Source of the DNA: Anadara kagoshimensis | Lineage: Eukaryota > Mollusca > Bivalvia > Arcoida > Arcidae | Reading direction: 5' to 3' | NCBI GenBank assembly: GCA_021292105.1 | Contig: CM037870.1 | Coordinates: 31,801,905 to 31,865,904, forward strand | DNA length: 64,000 bases | Shown: positions 57,401 to 64,000 of the stretch, in pieces | Layout of the letters: each line of letters opens with the position of its first letter | Position numbering within the stretch: position 1 is the stretch's first letter | The notes under the pieces: generated by a model | What the model was told of the DNA's origin: nothing | The model's database searches: none | The model's input: the letters and a program-made list of their open reading frames with translations, nothing else | Translations under genes and position numbers: made by a program

Positions 57401-60400
57401 AATTTTAGGTTGTATATTTCACGGCTTTGTTCCCCTATGTTTTGCTGACAGCGTTATTGGTACGTGGGGCTACATTGGATGGTCACATGGAAGGAATTAA
57501 ATACTATCTTACACCAGATTTCAGTAAACTATTGGATGCCAATGTAAGTAAATTAAGTCAATTTCAAATTGAAGAAATATAATTGTGTATTTTACACAAA
57601 CTATCACACATCAATATTTTTTTAGATATAAATCCAGTTTAAATTCTGACAAACGAGAAAGGAATACAGAACAAGAGGCTAAAATGCACCCTAAATGCTA
57701 ACCAAATTCCACAAGAGCTAAGGTATACTCCCTCATGCAAAGTATTTCCTTAGGTAATTTTTGGTAAAATATATTTTGGTCCTTTGGATAGATATTTTTC
57801 AACGTTTTGAAAAAAAAATGATTTCACAATTTTGGTCCCAAGCACTACTGATGAGAAATTGTATTGCAATGTATCGAACCTTTGCTTGATTTGTTTGAAA
57901 TTAGTTTGGTAAAATTACTTATTATACCAGTGTTAATTTTACAGTTTCCGATGATTTGCGAACCTCTTGTATGGAAATGCGTATTTCATAATAATAAATT
58001 ATCTGTAAAACTCAAAATTGTGTTATTTCTTTCTAAATTTACAAAATCAATTCCCAAAGTGTCAAATTCAAATTACAGTATATGTGACTTTTTTCCAGGT
58101 ATGGGCAGACGCTGCGGTACAGATATTCTACTCACTAAGCTGTTGTCAGGGAGGGTTAATGGCCATGGCTAGCTATAACAATTTCAAAAACATGGCTTTA
58201 AGGTAATTCAATGAAAATATGTGATATGTTGTCAGGTATATTTTGCATATAGTAGATTGCATTTTTATGCACCGAAAATAGAAGCCATTCGTGTTTCTGT
58301 CCGTCAGTAAGGAATTACTTTGATATTAAATATGAAAAATGTCGATGGTGTGTAGATACTATAACGTTAAATTATTAGTTTATGTTTAAAGGAGTTATGG
58401 AACTTTTTTAAAAATATTCAACATTAACAAAATGTTTATGCAACTTCTCTAAAACCGCCGTGTGGATTGCTGTGGTATTTCCTAGGATCATGACCAGTTG
58501 TTTGTGATGTATAAATATTCTCACTTTACGCTGTTTTGATTTGTCATTTTTGTGGAAATAATGGGACTTCGACAACATTTAGTATTATTTATTATTGACA
58601 GATGTTGTGTATAAAACTCTTTTAAAACCACTTGGTGGATTGTTTTGATAGTAAACTTACCTTATTTACCTAATATACTTCTTATGTTTAAGGTTGATAT
58701 TTTGTTCAAAAAATATAATTGTTTGTTATCGTTTGACATATTGCATTTGTCATGTTGAGATTTTGTAGTCGACTTTCAGTTTTTTATCCATTTCATAAAA
58801 TTGAAAAAACTAATTAATAATCAATACAACTAAATAAACTGCAATCTATCTAATTGCGTTGCTAATGTACATTTTTCCAAGTTTGTTCCTAGTTAAAACT
58901 AAATATTATCAAAAAAAACTAAGGCAAAGTATTTCCTCAGCTATATTTGGTTAAATATATCTTGGTCCTTTGGTTATTTTTTCAACCCCTTCAAGAAGTT
59001 TTGGTTTCACAATTTTGGTCCATACACTACTGAAGAGGAACTGTTTTTCAAAACGGCCGTCTAGTGCTGTAAAATAAACACGTTTTAACATGTAATTTAC
59101 ATATTATTATTTGTTTATTTTCAGGGATACCATTATGGTTCCAATAATAAACTGTTTGACAAGTTTCTATGCAGGATTCGTTATATTTTCCGTTCTTGGA
59201 TTCATGGCAAAATCAAAAGGTGTTCCTATAGATAAAGTAGCTGTAGGAGGTACGTACAACACCCGTAACTATTACAGTGTGTATGTTTGATGTTAAAAAG
59301 GAGTCCCGAAAAACCGATTTAAACTTAAGAAGGCTTTAATTACGCCAGGACAGTTAACATAGTATTAATATACTTTTTCTCACATTCAACTGAAAGAAAA
59401 GGTTCTGAACAATGATTTTATCAAAAGCATTTCATATTAGCTGTATTTGGAATTTTTAACTTTCATAAATCGTTTTAATATAAACTAAAATGACAAGAAA
59501 ATTTCTTTTTAATTACATATTATATTCCTTTCTATTGAAAATAAACTTTTGAATTTTCAAGTTTAAATTTCTTGGTTAAATGAAACGTGCTATTTTTATA
59601 AAAATAAGTCCGCTAAAGTTTTTGTCACTTGTTCATATAGTAATGATGCTGATACCTTTTCCAGAGGTTCTTTAATGACAAATTGTTTTTTCAGGTACTG
59701 GTCTTGCATTTGTTGTCTATCCAGAAGGAATTGCTCAGATGCCTATTTCTCCACTGTGGTCTATAATGTTTTTCTTTATGATGATGACGTTAGGATTTAG
59801 TTCATTGGTAAGTATTGTAACACATCTCTCTAAAACCCTAAAAACCCTCACTGAATAGAGATATTTTAATAATTTCATATTTTATACATAGGTATTTTAT
59901 AAAAAAAATACTTACATACTTTGATGATTACTTACTTATAGCAAGCATTCCATTTATAATCGTGCATTTTGTCGTTTGACATGTTATCATTTTGTTTCAG
60001 TTTTCCATCACAGAAACCGTGATTACAGGCTTTGCAGATGAACTGGGTACAAAACTTAACAGCAAGTGGAGACGCGTGGGATTCCGTTTTGCTATATGTG
60101 CAAGTGCTTACTTGTTAGGTCTGCCAATGGTTACAAGGGTATGCATCGTATTCTAATTAGACATCCTGCTTTGGGTTTTTGAGGTTTTAAAACTTTCGAT
60201 TGTGTACGGTGCTTCCAGACTTCATCACAGAGTGTTTGAGAGCATTAAACTGTTGATCACAAGCGATTGCGAGCATCAATGAGTTATTTGCATATCAAAA
60301 TCAACCATCAATATATTTATCAGCAGAATATAAAACTTATATCAAATTGTGTAATATGCAATATATAAGTTCATAATTAGCATATTATTTTATATATATT

Positions 60401-63161
60401 ATTTGAAAACGGCATTCAATCACATTGACATCGACTAGTTCACTATGCCGTTTCAAAATGTACATCAGGTCCGTATCGAGCAATATATTTACTCTATGTT
60501 ATTGCTAGATTTGATATTACATATACCAGTTTTAATTTTACAGCACTAGATGGTCGTTTCGGAATACAATTTCTGATAAGTAGTGTTGGTACCAAAATTG
60601 TGAAACCAAAATATTTTCTTAAGATGTTGAAAAAGACTAAAATATACTTTACCAAATTTAGCTAAGGAAATATTTTACATAAGGGAGTTTACCTTAGTTT
60701 ATTATATGTGTTATATATACTGCACAAGGTGGTTGATGAGACGTCGTGTATATATTTGATATATGTGTTGCATATATTTTGTACAGGGTGGTTCATACTT
60801 ACTTGACGTCGTGGATACATTTGTTGGCGGTTTCCCTTTGTTGATTATAGGCTTCCTCGAATGTGTTGTTATAATTTATATCTATGGTATGTACACAATT
60901 GTTGAAATTTTCTTATAAAACATAGAAAAGTAATCTCATAAAATTTTAATTTTATGTTCATTGTAATTTGAATATGGATTGGTATGTTTGTGTTAAATTT
61001 CATAATCACCATGTTACATGAAAAATCTATAAAATTCTAGAAAAATTAAATATATTAAGCTTTATAATTTATGTAGCAAAAAATAGCAATAGTTTCTTAA
61101 GTGCTTTTGCATGCTTTATTTTGATGCATAATTGAAAGTTATTAAATCTTCATATAAGACGCCAATTCTAAATTATCTTTAGATTTATATTTCTTATGTT
61201 TAGGCGACAATGTGGCATATTGACATGGCTAAGAATGATGACGACCGTGTATTTTATATGTTGTATATGTACGAGATGAAAAGTTATTGGACTAACAAAG
61301 AAATTGTTTTGTTTGCCGTTGGATGTTTATGTAATTATAACCCACGGAAAGGATACTTGAGCATCTAGATAGTCACATACTGTCACCACAGAAAAAGATG
61401 TAACAAAGCTATGCTGCATCAGAGCCATTAGCTTATTGCTTCTTGTGTTTTGACAACTTTGATGATATTTCTTGTTTGTTTTGACAGGATTCTTCAGGTT
61501 TAAGGAAGATGTAGAAATGATGATTGGCAGATCAATACCAGTACAATGTAGTTTTGTATACTTTGGAATTATGTGGTGCATAATAACGCCTATTGGATTA
61601 CTGGTAAGAGATTCTACTTTAATTTGTTATATCAGTATGCTTCGTAAATGCAATACTATCAATAACAATTAAAAAAGTATGCATACAATATTTTTTATTC
61701 TTCTAGGTTAATAATAGTGTGAACCATGGTTTAATAAATAGCTCTACCTTTTTCTTTTGTTGTTTTGTAAGGACCCTGCTAAAACACATCGAGCAAGCCA
61801 GTGGGTACCATTTTATCGTAATGTCAATTAAATGTGGTCTAAAAAGTTCTAACAGTTGCTTATTATTATTATTATTATTATTATTATCATTATTATTATT
61901 TTCTTACTTTTTTAATTTAATTTTTTCGTTATTTAGTTAGGTAGTTATTTGCATTGACTACCAGTTTGTTCTATAAAATTACTTTTATGGCAATGCAATT
62001 AATTATTCAAAGTGATGAATAATTACATAAGAATATAATAACATTTTATTTGACAGGGAGTGACAATAATGAAGGCAACACAGTACAAACCAATCAAAGG
62101 TAACCCTGACTGGGGAGAAGCTCTAGGATGGATGATTGTAGCATTCCCAATGGTGTTTATACCTGTTTGGTTCATTATCTATACTTGTAAAAACGGAGTT
62201 GCAAAGGTAAATAAAACATATATAAACGTTTTCATTTTGCTTTGAACAGTGTTGGATTATTAGAATCTATCACAACTTGTGGTGCCAGATAGGAAAATCT
62301 CAATCCAAAATCTAATATATTTGGTCCAAGTATATTAGAACGAGGGTTGAGATTTCCCTATTTGGCAATACAAGTAGTGATTGATTCTGTTTCTTGCATC
62401 AGAAAGTACAATTTTTCACTTTAAAATCAATTTCAACTTATCGATACACCTCTGATTTTGGTGATAAAATTTTGCGGGAAAAACAGCGTGTAGGCTATCT
62501 TGCACAAAGGGGTTACAAGATGGAGATGTCTTGAACCTCCCTTTTTATGGATTTTTCTGTCTGGGCTGCTGGAAACTAGTAGTATTGTTCTTTAATCTTA
62601 TACCCGAGTCCTGAAAAAAGCGCTAAGCTATCAGAATGACGATGTAAAACACAATAATTTGCTTGGTTGTTTTTGGAACAGCCATAAAATTAACATTATT
62701 ATATTTGAAACGTAGAATACATTGTTTGACTGTTAAATAAAGATTTCTGTCTGTAGACGAATGTGTTTAAAGCAAGATGGCTTACAAACGCACCAGTCAC
62801 TTCCAATAGCGGCTTTGATGTGTTTAACCAATATTAAACATTTCATAAACTGAACATAAGTGGAAAAATTGTATGATTTGAAATTGTATTTCAGTTGTGC
62901 TGTCAACTTAATTCACCACGTGAAAACTGGGGACCTGCAAAGGACGAACACAGAACTGGTAGATATAGTCCAAGAGAAATGGTAGAAATACCCCATATGG
63001 ACACCAAGGAGCCAGTAGTAGTATACAACACAGGAAAGGACCACACCATTATAAACGGCTACGACAACAAAGGATATACCAACGACAACTTGTACATTAA
63101 TGGAAACATGCCTTATACGCACACTAATGGAGATCATTATCAAAATTCAACGAAATTTTAA
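44810..63161 (+). CDS. SLC6 Na+/Cl--dependent transporter, amino-acid/glycine-like (636 aa, 15 exons)
   Basis: Predicted plasma-membrane symporter moving a small amino acid or related solute with Na+ and Cl-. The exons are 44810-44824, 51149-51269, 51561-51692, 52789-52998, 55416-55467, 56485-56617, 57409-57543, 58099-58202, 59125-59249, 59695-59807, 60001-60138, 60787-60886, 61488-61603, 62057-62206 and 62895-63161. All phases close. The 12-helix core is complete: TM1 [15 protein letters not shown] (25-39); TM3 tyrosines Y105/Y106; extracellular loop 2 with C130/C137/C139 and sequons N145 and N153; TM6 [20 protein letters not shown]7 N310 (Na1) and S314 (Cl-); TM8 S378/S379 (Na2). TM1 has Gly where monoamine carriers have Asp. 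Overall it is nearest to the glycine/GABA branch, but the TM6 aromatic is Q283. The polar C-tail (549-636) is Asn/Tyr/Thr-rich. Exon 1 (MGGNK) is inferred. Confidence 0.92.
49128..49245 (-). mobile_element. LINE-like 3' tail, inverted
   Basis: ACATACTAATTCATGTCAG, GTGAACTTCCACCAGGGAAG and GATCGGGTGCTCCGGGTGG are in order, and the copy is cut off before the GCTAGCTA block. Confidence 0.6.
50030..50710. repeat. Modular TGACGTCA-bearing element, copy 2
   Basis: Two bodies (GTGACGTCACCTTAGCAATG, then AACCAATGACGTCACGCG) alternate with hairpin spacers holding TAACGCTAGCGCGTTATGA, in the same order as at 38544. The end ACCATTTGGTCTCATATT also matches 39090-39110. It is intronic in SLC6. Confidence 0.65.
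53290..53870. repeat. Modular TGACGTCA-bearing element, copy 3 (inverted)
   Basis: Read on the minus strand, it carries the same body twice (GTGACGTCACGCG near 53344, ACGTGACGTCATGAATTGG near 53381) and the hairpin with TAACGAACTAGCGATCGTTA. It lies in SLC6 intron 4. Confidence 0.6.
54430..54790 (-). mobile_element. LINE-like 3' end, inverted, with RT stop region
   Basis: AAACATACCAATCCATGTCC, CCTCCTGTTTAGCTAGCTAC, GGAACTATGGGTCGTCAAAT and TCCTGGACACAGAGACATC run in inverted order into the RT C-terminal region. It lies in SLC6 intron 4. Confidence 0.7.
55545..55700 (-). mobile_element. LINE-like 3' tail, inverted
   Basis: CTGATCCGTGTCCGAATCAT, GGCCGGGTGCTCTGGAAGG and CCTCCTGTTTAGCTAGCTAC are in order. 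It starts about 80 nt after the exon 5 donor of SLC6. Confidence 0.65.
57075..57258 (+). mobile_element. LINE-like 3' tail
   Basis: TTGATTTCACACGCGGCGGG, ATAGTTAGCTAAACAGGAGG and the end GGACATTGGTTAGTATGTTT. It lies in SLC6 intron 6. Confidence 0.7.
57745..57870 (+). repeat. ACGGCCGTCTAG repeat, 3'-truncated
   Basis: It runs from TATTTCCTTAGGTAATTTTT through TATTTTGGTCCTTTGG to ACTACTGATGAGAAATTGTA and stops before the ACGGCCGTC core. It lies in SLC6 intron 7. Confidence 0.55.
58918..59090 (+). repeat. ACGGCCGTCTAG repeat copy
   Basis: TATTTCCTCAGCTATATTTG, CTTGGTCCTTTGG and AAACGGCCGTCTAGTGCTGT are present. It ends about 35 nt before SLC6 exon 9. Confidence 0.65.
60512..60690 (-). repeat. 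ACGGCCGTCTAG repeat copy, inverted
   Basis: CAGCACTAGATGGTCGTTTC, AACCAAAATATTTTCTTAAG and TTAGCTAAGGAAATATTTTA are the minus-strand image of the other copies. It lies about 97 nt before SLC6 exon 12. Confidence 0.65.
61861..61905. repeat. (TTA)n microsatellite
   Basis: About 13 TTA/ATT units with two interruptions, in SLC6 intron 13. Confidence 0.9.
62262..62388. mobile_element. Hairpin MITE in SLC6 intron 14
   Basis: AGAATCTATCACAACTTGTG ... GGAAAATCTCAATCC at the left is mirrored by GGGTTGAGATTTCCC ... CAAGTAGTGATTGATTCT at the right. It is about 127 bp. Confidence 0.7.
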
Positions 63162-63282
63162 TACTCCATACAGCAATACAATTTATATTTCGTGTTGGAA
63201 CTTCCATACTTCATACAGCAATACAGTTTACGTTTCGTGTTAGAACTTTGATATTCCATACAGCAATGAAGTTTATTTTCCA
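63162..63282 (+). repeat. Tandem triplicate in the SLC6 3' UTR
   Basis: Three units of about 40-50 bp each contain CCATACAGCAAT or CATACAGCAATACA followed by GTTTA..TTTCGTGTT-like sequence, starting right after the stop codon. Confidence 0.75.
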
Positions 63283-63330
63283 TGTAATGTGACAATCGAC
63301 TGGTCATTATCAAATTTCAACTTTGCGATA

Positions 63331-63450
63331 AATAAAACGATCAAAACGTCTCTTTTAACACGTTACTCTTCATTTTAGTTCTAGACGGTCATTTTTAAAA
63401 TATTTTGCTGTTTTTCTGTATGCCATAATGTCAGTCAGTTGTTCAATAAA
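63331..63450 (+). terminator. Candidate SLC6 poly(A) signals
   Basis: AATAAA occurs at 63331-63336 and 63445-63450, which are 170 and 284 nt after the stop. Either would give a normal 3' UTR. Confidence 0.5.
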
Positions 63451-64000
63451 TGAAATATAGGAATTATTTCTTTTCTTTTTTTATATTATATTTCCTATAT
63501 CTGTATACAATAGAATATTTACTGTTTTGAAGGTGCAATTTCAACGTGCATGGAGTCCTAAATATAAGGTCGTGTGTAATAATTGACCATGCAATTATAA
63601 TGATATTTATGTAAATAAGAACTTTTTTAGAATTTTTCCATCGGTTTTATGAATGACAATCAGGAACATCCAAATTTAATATTAACTGCTTTGAAGTCAA
63701 TTAGAATGTAATTTTCCTAGACATATGTTATATATTATGACGGAATTTTAAAATTACCGCTTACATATATATATATATATATGAGACATGGAATTGGTGG
63801 AAGAGCATTTTTCCTAAATACGAACAACAGTTACGTCACTAAATTTACAATATTGACTAATCAAAAGATTGATGATCTTATTAGATAACCAAACGTTACC
63901 TGACAAAGACATCGAAAGCAACATATCTAACAAAGATGAACTTAAAGTTTTAGTTTTCAAATGATGAAAATATCAATAAAAAGCAATATTTTGTGAATTT
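63451..64000. other. Downstream AT-rich sequence
   Basis: No gene or known repeat was recognised apart from an (AT)n run at about 63767-63782. Confidence 0.6.

Noticed and set aside
62913-63143. Minus-strand ORF over the last SLC6 exon
   Set aside because: It is an antisense shadow of the Asn/Tyr-rich C-terminal tail.

Overview
This is eukaryotic, AT-rich nuclear DNA with short GT..AG exons, long introns and a high density of interspersed repeats. It most likely comes from a mollusc, probably a bivalve. The grounds are collagen-free secreted C1q-domain genes in multi-copy arrangement, a secreted TSP1-repeat protein, and abundant tRNA-headed SINEs. The species cannot be named from the sequence alone. 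There is no rRNA gene, no credible functional tRNA gene, no CRISPR array and nothing prokaryotic.

Layout: (1) 3.6-20.1 kb, + strand: an 11-exon gene for a secreted protein of 493 aa. It has a signal peptide, a Cys/His-rich N-terminal region, three TSP1 repeats each on its own phase 1-1 exon, a Thr/Ser/Pro linker, and a C-terminal six-Cys domain of uncertain family. (2) 21.5-23.2 kb, - strand: an intronless 559-aa type II membrane glycosyltransferase made of two related halves. Only the second half keeps an intact DxD motif. (3) 23.2-31.4 kb: a gene-poor stretch full of foldback elements, SINEs and microsatellites. (4) 31.4-34.4 kb (- strand, 3 exons, 190 aa) and 37.4-42.1 kb (+ strand, 4 exons, 166 aa): a divergent pair of secreted C1q-domain genes sharing two intron positions. 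(5) 44.8-63.2 kb, + strand: a 15-exon gene for a complete 636-aa SLC6 (Na+/Cl- neurotransmitter/amino-acid symporter) protein.

The genes do not form an obvious pathway. The TSP1 protein and the two C1q proteins are predicted to be extracellular (adhesion or recognition), the glycosyltransferase probably acts in the Golgi, and SLC6 is a plasma-membrane transporter. Splice phases were followed by hand across every junction, and all four multi-exon or single-exon models close without a frame break.

The repeat landscape is the other main content. The most frequent repeat (about 25 copies, both orientations) is the 3' end of a LINE-like retroelement. This is shown by copies that run from a reverse-transcriptase C-terminus through its stop codon into the shared tail. 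There are also two tRNA-derived SINE families, TA-flanked MITEs, several hairpin MITEs, a 1.3-kb foldback element with long sub-repeated inverted arms and an 8-10 bp target duplication, a 0.94-kb large inverted repeat, a modular element carrying TGACGTCA motifs at three loci, and many micro- and minisatellites. Several repeats lie within tens of bases of splice sites. No clearly new multi-gene system was found. The best leads are the two-headed glycosyltransferase, the composite TSP1 protein with its odd terminal domain, the SLC6 pocket substitution, and the foldback elements.
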